From Dryomyza anilis (Eukaryota; Arthropoda; Insecta; Diptera; Dryomyzidae), in the NCBI GenBank assembly GCA_951804985.1, contig OX638131.1, forward strand, positions 43,251,121 through 43,315,120: a DNA stretch of 64,000 nucleotides, given 5' to 3'. Below, one piece after another: positions 10,047-22,319 of this stretch. Under the pieces are notes generated by a model that worked only from the letters and a program-made list of their open reading frames with translations, was not told the origin of the DNA and ran no database searches. A program made the position numbers and the translations under genes. Each line of letters begins with the position of its first letter. Positions within the stretch are counted from its first letter, which is position 1.

Positions 10047-10594
10047 TTTTTTTTTAAATAAACAAATATATCTATATCAAAAAATAACACTGGCCGACAA
10101 AATTTTGACATGTTGCAATAAAAGTTTCAGCAGATATTGGATACATGTGTAGTTCTGATTCCAAAAATGGGATCAGTTTTGTCAAATTGACTTTAAATTA
10201 AAAAAAAATTAAATTATCTTTTAAATATTACAGCAGAAAACTAAAATAAAATCGTAACAATACAAAAAATTCACTATTTTTAATCATATGTCAAGAACCC
10301 TGATTAGTATTTGTTTTTAAATTGATAGAATACTTAATAAGTAAACTACTATACATATATTGAATATAAAATATATTAGTATGATTTAAATCTAAAGCCT
10401 TCTGAACAAAAGTAGTCCTAAAAACCCGTTTTGCATTTTTGTCGAATATCCTTGAACAAAAATGTATTTTTAGTGTTATATATAATATCTCAGGCATTTT
10501 ACGGCAAAGTTTTTATTTTAAAAAACACTTATCTATACAAAATGTCAAGTCTGTATCTTTAAAATTCGATTTATGTCCACCTAGATTATAAAAA
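10047..10594. other. AT-rich stretch
   Basis: No gene. It contains CACTGGCCGACAAAATTTTG at about 10090, which looks like a transposon terminus but has no inverted partner that I could find. Confidence 0.25.
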
Positions 10595-11638
10595 AGTGAT
10601 GATCAAAAATTTCTTGTTCTTGCATCTTTCTCTTATGTTTTGCAAGTGTAACAACAAGATCGTCATTTTCTTGCAATTGCAAGAGCAAGATAAGAAGCGC
10701 AAGTGTAAGACCATGACAAACACTGCAAGAAAAACAAGACTCTTTCGTTTTTTTGAAGCTCTTAATATATTAACTTTATTTCTATGATAATAATGGAATT
10801 CAAAATAATTGAATATAAAAACAATTATTTAAACAAAGAAGGAATAAACAAAAAGGAACAAATCAGAGCATTCAAAATGTTTATGAAACACATGCTACTC
10901 CAAAAATGTGTTGTTTCTGTTTTCTTCGTACGCTACTGTCGTTCGTCGTTTTTGAAGTATGCATATTCACTGAAATTTCATATTATTATATTACTGTTTC
11001 ACTTTTATGAATCATTTTTTTGTTAATTACAAAATCATGAAGTTTTTCTTAAGCAGAGTTATATATTTGAACACAAAAAATTATACTTTTAATCTATAAA
11101 CATTTTAAAAAGTATACCTACATTTGACTGCTATTGCGTTTTGTGTGCTCATTGTTTTTTTTTTAGTTTCACATATCTGCTGCTTCTTTTGAAATTGCAA
11201 CAACAAAAACATACGAACATCCAAGCTTGTAATCGAATTTTTCGCGGGACATTTTTTGTACAACAAACAAAACTGTCTGTTTTCAATCAATTAAATAGTT
11301 TAATATAATATATAATAATATTAAATTCTTCAGTGAGTAATTAGTTACAGTTCAGTTCCGCAACAGTTGAGTGTTCTAAATGCACCCATTGGAAATATGC
11401 AGACATATAAACCTAAACGGAAAAACTGAAACCGTGTTCAAGATCTATTGCTGTATATAAATAAAACACAGTTATAGCTATTTATCTACCTTCTTTACTT
11501 AAAATCTAAAAATAAAATTTCTTAGAGCAAGAGCAGGAACAAGATCATGTGTGCCTGTGCAAGAGCAAGACTAAGTGTGCAAGAACAAGTAAATCACTCT
11601 TGCATTGCTCTGGTAAATTATCATCACTAGTAAAATAT
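10595..11638. mobile_element. Putative non-autonomous hAT-like element with CAAGAGCAAG subterminal repeats
   Basis: The ends AGTGATGAT and ATCATCACT are inverse. Inside each end are several copies of words such as CTTGTTCTTGCA and GCAAGAGCAAGA, running in opposite senses at 10612-10735 and 11525-11605. Subterminal repeat clusters of this kind serve as transposase binding sites in hAT elements. No clear 8-bp target duplication is visible and the interior frames have no domain. The same CAAGAGCAAG words occur at about 50060-50105. Confidence 0.45.
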
Positions 11639-11660
11639 TATATTTCGACGGCCAAAGACT

Positions 11661-11796
11661 TTATTTTGTAAAACGAAACGAAAAGTGACAAAATTTTTTA
11701 CATTAAATGACATAGAAACGAAAACGAAATAAAGAAGTAAACAAAAGCTGTCACTGGAATTTTGACAACTCACTTTTCGTTCGTTTTACAAAATAA
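11661..11796. repeat. Short palindromic element
   Basis: Left arm TTATTTTGTAAAACGAAACG with AAAAGTGA, right arm TCACTTTTCGTTCGTTTTAC with AAAATAA; the arms (27-28 bp) are inverse apart from a one-base indel, separated by about 80 bp. It is probably a tiny MITE. Confidence 0.55.
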
Positions 11797-12600
11797 GATC
11801 GTAAATTAACTTTTATTTTTGTAAATTTAAATAAAATATTCTTATTCTAAGCTCTACATATTTTTAATTTTTTGTATTGCATATTTTAATATTTTTGTCG
11901 TAAACAAAATACATTTTTTTTATCTACGTTTTGAGATGAAAAAAAGAGCATTCAATATCTGACCAAATCTCGTTTGTTTGCATCTTTATTAGTGATGCAT
12001 TCGAGATCTTATGCGATCTCGTACTTTTCGTAATTGAAAATCATGTAGAATCTCGCTCGTGCGCCACACGCATTGTACCATGAAAATCCATATATTTCAC
12101 TCGACTTTATTTTTTCAAGAAAATATCAGATTTTAAATTCAGTCAGTAGCACATTTTATGTTATGTTATATTTAACGCATAATTAAACGGAACACGGAAA
12201 ACGATGGTCAGCAAACTGATCTACATGGTAAATATCGATATTTTGTTTACCGTGTTTTTACCTTAAAGTGATAAATAATTCGTATAATTATATGATTTTC
12301 CCACACATGTGTTTTACATTTGAATCAAAATCATTTTTATTTTTGTATCTGATACAGAGTCAGAGGCTGTAACAGCAGCAGCGAGCTGCTGTCAATCGCC
12401 ACTCGAGAAAGATTTCTTAGAAAATCCTCTAAATTATGCAATTAAATAACGTTGAAGTGCATTTCAACAACAGCATTCAACAACATTTAAAAATGCATTT
12501 TTAATAAATTCCAAATGTTTACGACTTATTCACTCACAACGTTGCGCTGTAAATTTACAATAAATTCACATAAAAAATCTTGAAGAGAACTCGACGTAAA
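11797..12600. other. AT-rich stretch with scattered short palindromes
   Basis: No gene. A CAG-rich hairpin (AGCAGCAGCGAGCTGCTG) lies near 12374-12393. Confidence 0.3.
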
Positions 12601-13268
12601 TTATGCAAGAATCTCAACAACACTACTGCCGCTGCTGCTGGGCTGGCATATCTCACATAAAGCAGAATCCGAATTCGAAACGGAATCAGAATCATTTCGT
12701 CAGAAACAGTTCCCAGTCCCCGACCTAAAATGAAATGGAAATTTCGAATATGAATAATTATTATAACAAATGGGGCAGGTGAAGTGAAAAATGCCTACAA
12801 AGTAGAGAAGTAGTTACAGTGGCACAAAAGGCAAACATTGTAGAAAATAAAAACTCCCTATGAGCTCCTTGCAATTCCGGGAAATTGACTTCTATCTTGT
12901 GAAGAAATCATTTAATAACGAAAATGGAGGAAGATGAAAAACAGTACAGCCAACTATTTGGCTGCAAAAGGCTCAAAACTCGGCAACAGGTTGCCAAAAC
13001 ACTTAACAAAATACTTAAGACGGACACCCGGACCCTCTGCTACAACTACACAAACAAATGCAGATACAAAACAAAACGACAGCAATTTGCATTAACAAAA
13101 ATGTTAATGCAATGCTAAGCAATGAATAAAACGAAGAGAAGATGAGCAGTAGGAGGAGCACAACCTGCAAAGTGTTTAAGACAAACATCGGCAGATATAA
13201 CGAGCGGCACCGACAACGGCAACGTTGCCAACGACAGCGATGACCAACACCACAGACAACCTCATGAC
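12601..13268. other. GC-richer unique island
   Basis: Composition shifts to CA/CG-rich unique sequence (for example CGGCACCGACAACGGCAACG near 13203-13222). A 64-codon plus frame at 12924-13118 is lysine- and glutamine-rich, with no domain and no splice signals that I trust. It is probably non-coding regulatory DNA. Confidence 0.3.
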
Positions 13269-13586
13269 CACACGCAAAGAAAAATATGTTTGTGACTTGT
13301 CTGTGGCAAACATATTATAACTGTAAACGTTTGCTGTGATTATAGTTGTTTCACATAATTAAATATTCACTGTTTTTTTTCATAATAAATCTGTTATACA
13401 ATAATTTCTGTTATCATTTGAATATTAAATAAAAATGTTTGAATATTAAATAAATAATTGTATGAAGAGGAATAATGTTCAACATAACATTTTACTCTCC
13501 GAATATTATTGCTTCAATCATGCTACACGTTTGCCACAATCATTATCTATAGCATGTGCTCAAAAGTTATGTTTTTCTCTGAGTGC
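13269..13586. mobile_element. Putative MITE with CACNC..AGAAAAA ends
   Basis: The left end CACGCAAAGAAAAATATG and the inverse of the right end CACTCAGAGAAAAACATA correspond, and further inside both carry TGTGGCAAAC. The borders show no clear target duplication. The ends resemble the CACAGAAAAA class seen elsewhere in the window. Confidence 0.4.
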
Positions 13587-14258
13587 ATCGACCATCAGTG
13601 TGGCTATTGACATCACATCACATCGTAATCATCATAATCATCAATGTAAGCAAACCAGAAGCCAAGCGATATCTAGGGATATAAGGCCGCTTGTTCCACA
13701 ATATGTTGTACCTACGAACTACTAGTTGCGCCTTAAGAATTTGTTGCTCAAATATTGACAAAATCGTGCTGCTGCTGTTTGTTGACTTTGATGATGATGG
13801 GTTTTAGTTATTTTGGTGTCTTCCGATGTTTAGCATCTCTTGTTTAAAACGGTTCAATCCGCTTAAGCTATTCTTTGGTCATTTGTTGCCTTCGTTGGAT
13901 AGTACTTTTCAGCCTATTTCTTTCGTCTGTTTTAATATTACATTCAATATTACAAAATTAAAAGATTTCGTATATGAACGACATTTTTAGGAATAATAAG
14001 GGGATTCATAACAAGCGCTTAAAACTCGTAATTTGTGGAAATCTCGTCAATACTCATAAATTCATAAATCACTATAGAATTAAAATTTTTTGAACACAAA
14101 TCACTAATCAGCAGTACTTGTAAATTTTACAATTTTAAAAATTTTATTTTAGGTTTTTCCCATCATAAAATGCTGTCCAAAACATAAATACCAAAATATT
14201 GATTAAAACAAAGATATCTGCGTAAAAATTTAATGTTTTTGTTCATAACTTCTTTAAT
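13587..14258. other. Non-coding stretch
   Basis: Mixed composition to about 13800, then AT-rich. No gene or repeat arms are visible. Confidence 0.3.
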
Positions 14259-14260
14259 TA

Positions 14261-16749
14261 GGGGAACATAGGGTAAAGTGAGACATAGGGTAATGTGGGA
14301 AATTGTAATTTTTCGACATGTTTTTGCACTTAGAAAAATAAAAACAATTTTTAAGTGCTTCTTAATATGGCATCAACTTTTTCATCTATAATTAAAATCA
14401 AAATTTTAACCTTTCGCAACAAGTAAAATAAAAATGTTTTTGAATGTTTTTTTAGAGTGTTGTTGTATGCTATCAAAAAGTGTGGTACTTTAATGTTTTC
14501 GAAGTCTCTGAAAACGAATCTGATATCAAAAATATAAAATTCAAAATAGCGGATTTAATATGGCGGATGAATATTGTAATATTACTGGATTTCAAAGAAA
14601 ATTAGTACATATACGTTTTCGGGGTCTCTGAATGCGAATATGACATTAGAAATATTGAGTTCAATATGGCTGCTGAAATTCCTTAATATATATTTCAAAG
14701 AAAATTAGTACACATATGGTTTTGAGGTCTCTGATCACAAATCTGATATCATAAATGGAAAAACTAAAAACATCGCTCCAATATGGAAGATTAACTTTCT
14801 TTATATTGTTAAATTCTTGATTATTGTTAGTTCATATGTTATGTGGATTTAGCTATATTCCAAAAATATATTATGTGCAATAAACAGGAGAAACAATATG
14901 ACTTTTCCATTTTTCCAAAAACTTTGAACTGAATTATTGCGTTTTTTGTTAGTTTAGTGCCTTATTAAATTTTTGCAATAAACTATTCTTTTCTAATAAT
15001 TTTAAATAAATTTGAAAACAAATAATAAAAATATGGAAACATATTATGGGAAAGTAAAACAATCATTATTCGGATATAATCGAATATAACACAAGAAATA
15101 ATTTTATGATAATAACATTACGTTAATAGAAACTGTATCAATGAAATTATCAGTTTAACACACTTTACCAGTTACCAGATAAATCTATACCAGTTAAATT
15201 AATAAATATTTTTTCAAACGTATAAAAAAGTCATTATTCGATGACTACTAGTTCATATTGTGCTTGTGAAAAGCTGAACTAATTTTTAAAAAGGCATATT
15301 TTTGCAAAATCTCAAAATGTACAAAAATGTGCACCCTTCCTACATGCACCTAATACAGTAAAACAAAACTACATACCAATTTTTCCAATATCGCGTGAAG
15401 CCCTGTGAAGCCTGCCACATATGCAAAAAAAAAACACCTGTATCTAAATTTAATTTTCCAAAAAATTTCACTTTTGAATATTTTACTAAATCAAATTTTA
15501 ACAGTAAATATATACGTTGATGTCTCATTGTTGGGATACAATTTATTTTTTTAATATAGCTTTTAAACTTTAAATATTATCTCACATTGGAGGTTATGAA
15601 AACCGTGTTTTTTACTTTTTCAAATTTTAGAGCCGCCATGTTGAATTTAAAATTATTAACATCAGATTCGACGTTTTTGGTGCATTTATCATAAGTAAAC
15701 CGAATTTCATGATCATACCATTAAATTTAAAAATTTTGGACGCCATATTGAATCCGCCATTTTGAATTTTTATTTGTTGATAACATATTCTAAATCGGCG
15801 TTATCGAAATTATATGAATACAATTTTTTATACAAATTAGAGTTATAGTTAAGGAGATATTTAATTTTGGCCAAAATATCTAGTCCCCAGCCCACTGTGT
15901 ATTGGGGTAAAGTGGGAAACACTTTCTGGGGTAAAGTGGGAAACGTAATTTAAGCAATGTTTGTTTTGATTTTCGTTAATATATTGAAGTATATAAATTA
16001 TTTAATTAGTTTAACCAAGAAAAGACTTCAATTGTGGTCAAAAACAAGAGCAACATTTTGACTTCAACTGAGATAAAATCTAAATTGCAGAAGAAAGTCG
16101 AGAAGCGTACTTTTAACAAGATCAAAGGGATTACATCAGTAAAGATTGTTTAACTGCTTCAGAAGAAAAATGTTTGCACAATTTGATTGAAGGAAATTCT
16201 GAAGAATTAAAATTATAACATTTAAAATTCAGTGCTACGATATCTGAAAATGGTCTGTATACCTGATATTTGCAAACTTGACAAACAACAACTACACCTA
16301 TGCCCACTCTCACTCAGAATATTCTGACAAGGAGGAAAACACTATTTTTTACATATTTTCTTAAAATAACTACTGAGATGTTTATGAATTTACACTTTTT
16401 TTTCTTCTTATTTTTTCTTGCATTACTATTATTGTTTAAGACCTTATTGTAATGTTTTTTTTGTCCTTAACGTTGTTATAAAAATAAAAATCAAATATGA
16501 AAATGAAAATGAAAGACAACAATAATGCTGTTAAAAATTTTGATGTTTGCCACTTTATCCCAACATTTTTCAACAAATCCAAAACTGACCAAAAATCAAA
16601 TAAAATTCATATAAATCGTTGTCTGTTAATGCTAAAAGTTATAAAATGAACCAGTCTAATGAATAGACCCTTCTAAAAAAAATTAATATTATTTAAATGT
16701 ATTTTTTTAAAGGAAAATCAGAACGTTTCCACTTTACCTCATGCTCCTC
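14261..16749 (+). mobile_element. Family K DNA transposon, apparently full length
   Basis: The left end GGGGAACATAGGGTAAAGTG and the inverse of the right end GAGGAGCATGAGGTAAAGTG are terminal inverted repeats, flanked by TA on both sides (14259-14260, 16750-16751). The motif GGGGTAAAGTGGGAAAC is repeated inside (15900-15945). Internal tandem blocks with ATATGGCGGA-type words lie at 14480-14780, with inverse counterparts at 15630-15770. No transposase frame exists over 2.5 kb, so this is a non-autonomous element. Shorter relatives are at 4216-4672 and 7836-8693, and an end fragment at 43145-43185. I do not assign a superfamily. Confidence 0.7.
14480..14780 (+). repeat. Internal tandem repeat of family K (~125-bp units)
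   Basis: Three diverged units each carry a GTTTTCGGGGTCTCTGAA-like word, a GAATCTGATATCA-like word and an ATATGGCGG-like word, at roughly 14495, 14618 and 14728. Words of the ATGGCGGATTCAATATGG type recur inverted at 15630-15770. Confidence 0.55.
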
Positions 16750-16751
16750 TA

Positions 16752-17109
16752 TAATTTTTAAACATCAAAATTTTTGAACATCATTACGCCTGTTAAGGCA
16801 GTTATCATTCCAAGTTTTGACCAGATTTGGACCAATTCTGAATTTCGTACTTGACCCAGAGTTGAGCAAGTCTGAGCCAACCATGGCCCAACCAAGTAAA
16901 CAGCATTAGTCCTGTTCTGGACCTGTATGGTTGTAAGGCATTGGTACACGCCAGTGAAGGCACCAAGTTATCATCTCAAGATTTGACCAGACTTCTGCCA
17001 ACTCTGGATTTCATTGTTCATTGTGCCGATCGCTTTTTCCTACTTAAAAATTATATACAACGTAAATATTTGACTCTTAATTATGATAAATATACAAAAA
17101 CCTCTACAA
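16752..17109. other. Non-coding stretch
   Basis: Contains two similar segments, TCATTCCAAGTTTTGACCAG (about 16806) and TCATCTCAAGATTTGACCAG (about 16971), each followed by CTGG/CTGA and ATTTCGT or ATTTCAT. This is a diverged direct duplication of about 165-bp spacing. No gene. Confidence 0.35.
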
Positions 17110-17145
17110 TAGGTTACTTGGGGAATTTTAGTACTACAACGACGA
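17110..17145. mobile_element. Solo end of the TCGTCGTTGTAG MITE family
   Basis: It ends TACTACAACGACGA followed by TA, matching the right terminus at 7740. No left partner is visible nearby, so it is a truncated copy. Confidence 0.4.
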
Positions 17146-19195
17146 TATTTTAGACATTTCTTCGATATAATAAACATAAATTGTTTGTGAAAATGATCAA
17201 CAACATGATTTTTACATAAATTCAAAATACGAATAAAGGAATTATTTATGTTACGAATATAATTTCGTAAAAATACGAATCCATCGTAAAAAACACAATC
17301 GAACTATATGTATATAAATCTGGGCATTTCCACAGAAAAGTCCACTGTGGTCGAAAAATTAAAATTAGACAAACAATTCTTTCTGACTTGTACTATTAAA
17401 GAAAAATACTTAAATTTTATAAAATTAAAGAGTTCAAGGCATACCTTACTATGTTGATAAAACGGACTGCAAAGTTGAGTTCATATTATGGTCACTATTT
17501 TCATTATTTATAACATTTTCTCTTGAATAGTTTCTACTTTAAGAGCAATGGTACAAGTACACTCTTTTCCAAAAATAGTTGCTAAAACAATAATAAACAC
17601 CAAAAAAATACAAAAACAGTAAATAAAAATCAGTAAACAGTAAATTTTTGATTTGCTTTCATTGACTTATTAATGTCACGTGCACCATTTCTTCACATTT
17701 CTTCTACATTAGTGGTAAAAAATTTGGAATTTGAAGGCTTTATTTAGTATGCCAAATTAAAAAAAATATAAAAAAACTGAATCAGGTCAAGCAGAGGTAA
17801 TTTTTCTATAAAATTATAAACTTTGTCACGTCACACGTTGAAGAAAAAGTCACTGTTTTTGAATACAATTACACAACTTCAAAATTAATAAGCAGATTTC
17901 TTTTATTTTTTTACGAAATTAGAAAATAGCAAGGTACAATTATGAATTATAATATATATTCTATTGTTTCTCAATAAATGTCTAAAATATTTAATTTTGG
18001 AAAATTTTTGAGAAATTTTGACACCCAATTCTCGAGTTCATGCGAGAATTCTCATTTCTATTTTTTTCGTTCGACTTTGTTTCATTCGAAATAATACTCA
18101 CCATAAAAAGCTTTCGTAATTGTCGCATGAAAATATCTCGAACAAACTCGATTTCTAAAAATCCGTATCCGATATAGGAATGTTTTATATTTTTGTTTAC
18201 TTAAACTAGATTTAATTTCATCTATACTGAATATATAACAATTATTTAATATGCCATATTAACTGATTCTTATTTGTCTATCTGTATGTAAAATATAACG
18301 ACATTGAGGTGTTTTGATTCTAAATAATAACCGTTTTAAAAATGTAGAAAAGTGTTTACTAAGTTTAAACTTGCACTGAAAAACTGGCCGTTAGTTTTTA
18401 ATACAGATTATATGTCAGTGGCAATTTGAAATATCAACATATTCCTCATATTCCTCATATTCGAGTCGATTTTATGACAAATTTGGGTTATTGTCAACAT
18501 TAGAAATTATATAGTTCCATAGTTATTAAAAAGTTATCAAATGATAAATTAAACTTGAATTAAATTTAGTTATACAATTTTAGTTATACAATTAAAATCA
18601 ATATAAATAGTTTCGAATAACTCAGTGATTGATCTCTCTTGAACGCCGGAATATGTTTTTTTTTTTTTACTTATATCTTGCCGAAAATATTATCAAACAA
18701 AGCCTAGAAGAAGTGTTCAAATAACAGACCAAACAGCAATATTCAAACATACTCTCTTGTGGATGGCCATTTGAAGCATTTCAGTAAAGACCATAGTAGA
18801 CCTTGGTAATGTACCAAGATTAATTGTTTATGAAACTCTTCGTAAGCTTCCCTCTATACACTGTCAGACTTTACGATCATCTATTTACACTTTACTACAC
18901 GAATCGTTTATTTGTACGTTAATAATTTATGGATAAATACGTAGTTTTTTTTATTATTTCTTTTGACTTAGGCGATTTAATAATATTAAGCATTTGTTGT
19001 TGTAGATTTACCGTAAATCTTTTATTTATTATTTTTCTTTTTTCGCTTTTTTTGCTTTAAAATGTATTTGGAAATTTGAATAATCGTTTAAGTTCACACT
19101 CAAAATTATTTCGTTGTTTTGACTATCGTTAAATATAGGAATTGAAATCGAAACATTTTCAGTTTTTCTCATTTCGATTTTAGTTTTAAGTTTTA
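17146..19195. other. Long AT-rich stretch without a gene
   Basis: About 2 kb with no supported gene. TTACGAA-type words cluster at 17245-17305, as in the larger array at 22320-23200. Poly-T occurs near 18655-18668. Confidence 0.35.
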
Positions 19196-19203
19196 TATTA
19201 AAA

Positions 19204-19705
19204 CTAGGGCTGTGCGATTAATCAATTATTCAAAATATTGATTAATCAAAATACTGATTAATCAATTAATCAGAAACCCTGATTAATCAATTAATCAGAA
19301 ACCCTGATTAATTAGAATCGTGATTAATAAGAACCCTGATTAATTTATTAATCAGCATTTTGATTAATTGAAAATGAAATAATTTTATTCAACAATATTT
19401 GAACATTTTGTCAACTTAAATAAAGTGAAAATTTATTTTTGAAATAATTTAAAAAATAAAAGGTGTTTTAAATGTTCAAAAACCATATAGTAAAGTACTT
19501 TTAAATATTTCGCGAAGAATAAATTAATTAATCAGAAATTCGATTAATTAAAAAGCTGATTATCAATTAATCGCAATTCTGATTAATCAAAATCCGGATT
19601 AATTGATTAATCAATGTTCCAGATTAATCGAAAATCTTGATTAATCAGTTAATCGAAAATTTGATTATTCAAGAAATTTGATTAATCGATTAATCGCACA
19701 GCTAT
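19204..19705. mobile_element. hAT-like MITE built of ATTAATC words
   Basis: Ends CTAGGGCTGTGCGATTAATC and, inverted, ATAGCTGTGCGATTAATCG. A hAT-type 8-bp target duplication is likely: TATTAAAA at 19196-19203 and AATTAAAA at 19706-19713, 7 of 8 matching. Both inner flanks consist of many GATTAATCAATTAATC words in irregular spacing, leaving an AT-rich centre. TAGGGCTGTGCG-like termini are common in arthropod hAT elements. No transposase is encoded in 502 bp. Confidence 0.75.
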
Positions 19706-19876
19706 AATTAAAATGGTTTTGGTATACCGGTTCCTAGTTACGGTTTAGGTTTTCATTTTGTCATTGGAAATGGAGGAAGGATCATGATAGAGAACTAATT
19801 ATTTTATTTTCAAATTATCAGAACCCGACTAGATATGTGACTAACATGATATGTTAGTTTCTAGTTTAAATTTCTA

Positions 19877-20236
19877 CACACATAAAAATCCTCTTTTAGC
19901 ATAAGGTTAATTGAACTAACGTTTGAGTTTTGCAACCGAAATACATTTGTTGTAACCTCATGTCATTAAAAAGAACGTACCCTATTTTACTATAACCGAA
20001 ATCTAGGTCCGCACAACTGCACGTGCGGTTGTCGTGACCTAATGAGTGCATTTTTCTATCAGTCAAAATTGACGCTCGTACATTTGGCAACTGTATCAAC
20101 AAATAAATGACAAACAACATCCAAGTCGGAAACAATAGACTAGATGATCGTCACAACCGAATTAAGAGGTTATTGCAACCGAATGATTCAGTAGGGCAAT
20201 TTAGTTAGTTCCCGCAACAAATCAGTTTTCTGTGTG
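19877..20236. mobile_element. MITE, CACACA..TGTGTG ends with TA flank
   Basis: Starts CACACATAAAAATCC after a TA at 19875-19876 and ends TTTTCTGTGTG before a TA at 20237-20238. A hairpin CCGCACAACTGCACGTGCGG lies inside near 20012-20031. Repeated GCAACCGAA / ATAACCGAA words occur inside. The ends belong to the same type as the elements at 8036, 36337 and 47765. Confidence 0.55.
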
Positions 20237-20238
20237 TA

Positions 20239-20615
20239 CGATGTAAATTATGTTTGTCCTTGTTTTTAAAATATGTAGCAAATACTGTATTTTCTTAATC
20301 AAATAAGGAATTACAAACCAATAACCGAAAAATTTTATTTATACTTTTACAAAAAAATTATTTAAAATTTCTTCTACTAAAAATTAATTTTTCAGATAGA
20401 TTTTCGTACTTTTAAACATACGTTATAAACTCGACTTTCCGATTTTTGAATAACGATTTATTTCTGATTTTGAATTACGATTTCCGGTTATGGTTTCGTG
20501 TTTTAAAAAATATTATATATTTTTTTAAACGGATATCAGTTACCTGTTTTTATAAACCAATATCTCATGTACTTAACTCAACATCTAATATTTATAAAAT
20601 CTGTAATACTAGAAT
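20239..20615. other. AT-rich stretch
   Basis: No gene. Words like TAACCGAAAA and ATTACGATTTCCGGTTATGG near 20320 and 20470 resemble the AAACCG-rich repeat at 42545-42690. Confidence 0.3.
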
Positions 20616-20729
20616 AACATAAAAAATATATAAAATATCCAAAAACGATTTTTGTAGATGACTTTCCTAAACAACATAAAAAATATATAAAATATCCAAA
20701 AACGTTTTTTGTAGATAACTTTCCTAAAC
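20616..20729 (+). repeat. 57-bp tandem duplication, two units
   Basis: Two units starting AACATAAAAAATATATAAAA at 20616 and 20673, nearly identical to the end CTTTCCTAAAC. A minus-strand frame through it is explained by the repetition. Confidence 0.75.
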
Positions 20730-22319
20730 AAAATTTCGTAAATATACTACTTATTTCGAGTGTTCCTTTCGTGTGTGTTCCCTCATCATTTTCGTGAGTG
20801 TTTGTACGTATTTTATTTTGAGTGTATGCATTTATTAACATATTTATGAGGATCGAATAGTATTTAAGAGGCTTTTAATCTTATTTGTTTTGTACGTGTT
20901 TATTTTTCACTTTTACCTCATGTACTTTCCTCTTGAGTCTTGTTATCGATGATAAACTGATTTTTGATCGACATGTTCCCATAATTACGTTTCATCAGAG
21001 TGAAATATTGAATGTATTATCAATTTTTATTGATTCATGATATTAAAGCTTTTTAAAAAGTTGAAAAAAAATAACGCGATAGTTTATGGCGTTGCAGATA
21101 TTGCGTATTTATAGAACTACTGTAATTAAATTTAACTAAATTTTCGACACTAAATTACTTAAATTTATTTATCTTTCAAAGTCTTTTTCGAAAGCAAACA
21201 ACACGCAACAACTGAATTTGGCAGTACTCTCTGCATAGTGTTACCATAAATTAACAACTAAACGGGTGTGCGAAATTTTCTCCCAACAAAAGATACAAAA
21301 ATTACAAAAAAAAAAGAAAATCAATACAGAACATTTTTTTTTTTTATTTTCAATTCTGTTGAATAAATAAACACACCAGGAAGTTTTCCTCACTTTGCAC
21401 ACTCGAAACGATGCAGCAAGCAACCAGTACAGACATCATCAGACAGCACCACCAATCATTACCAATTATTTGCAAACGGCTTGAGGTTCCAAACCCGGAA
21501 TATCATATTATTGGGTTTTTCGCGAAAATTCCCAAATTATCATTATTAAATTTTTTACAATTGAGAAATACATATTTTACTGAGTATAGCTGGATGTTGA
21601 CAAATCTGAAAACTTAAGCTTTAATATGGTAGAAAATGGATCAAAATACCCTACACAAATAATACAAACCAAAAATAACTACTTAACTATTTTCAATTAT
21701 AAATTCCAAACATTGGAGTTTGTTGTGGAACCCCGATACCTCTTAGATTCAAATGAACCGTCCGTCAATAGTGTCCTATTCAAGAGGCCCTGTGGGTGGG
21801 ATGGATATTTTCAACGGTGTAATGGGCCATCAACTACTTTTGTAATCTGTAAGAAGCTGAAATATCAATTAAATTGTAAAAACTATTAACGTATACAAGA
21901 TACTATTTGAAATCGACAATGTGTAGAATCTGAAAATTGTAGAATTGTTTACGTGGGTCGATTGATACATCTTGCCTCGGTTGAACTCGCTAAATTGTAA
22001 ATGTTCAAATAATGGAACTGTGAAACATTTACATAGAATGCATAATAAAAATAATTCCCAGAGATATATTACACCGAATATATCATATTTATTGGCGTTG
22101 TACAAAGACACATGTTTCAAATAGATGATTTATAAATAAAACAATTTCATTGTGTTCGATTGATCGAACTATTATTGAGGCATATTGTGTAAAACTTGAA
22201 ATAGTGTTAATTACAAATGGTAATTTAAAATGTCCCAGTTTCAATATTGCAACGAAAATGTTGCAAGATTTCATAGGATTATTCCAATAACGATACCAAT
22301 TCTCCAGTTCTCGCATGGA
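20730..22319. other. AT-rich stretch without a supported gene
   Basis: Several 60- to 87-codon frames occur at 21411-22316 on both strands. None shows a domain, signal peptide or start context that I trust. Nothing else is visible. Confidence 0.3.

Noticed and set aside
10085..10110. CACTGGCCGACAAAATTTTG as a transposon end
   Set aside because: No inverse partner within reach; may be chance or a very old remnant.
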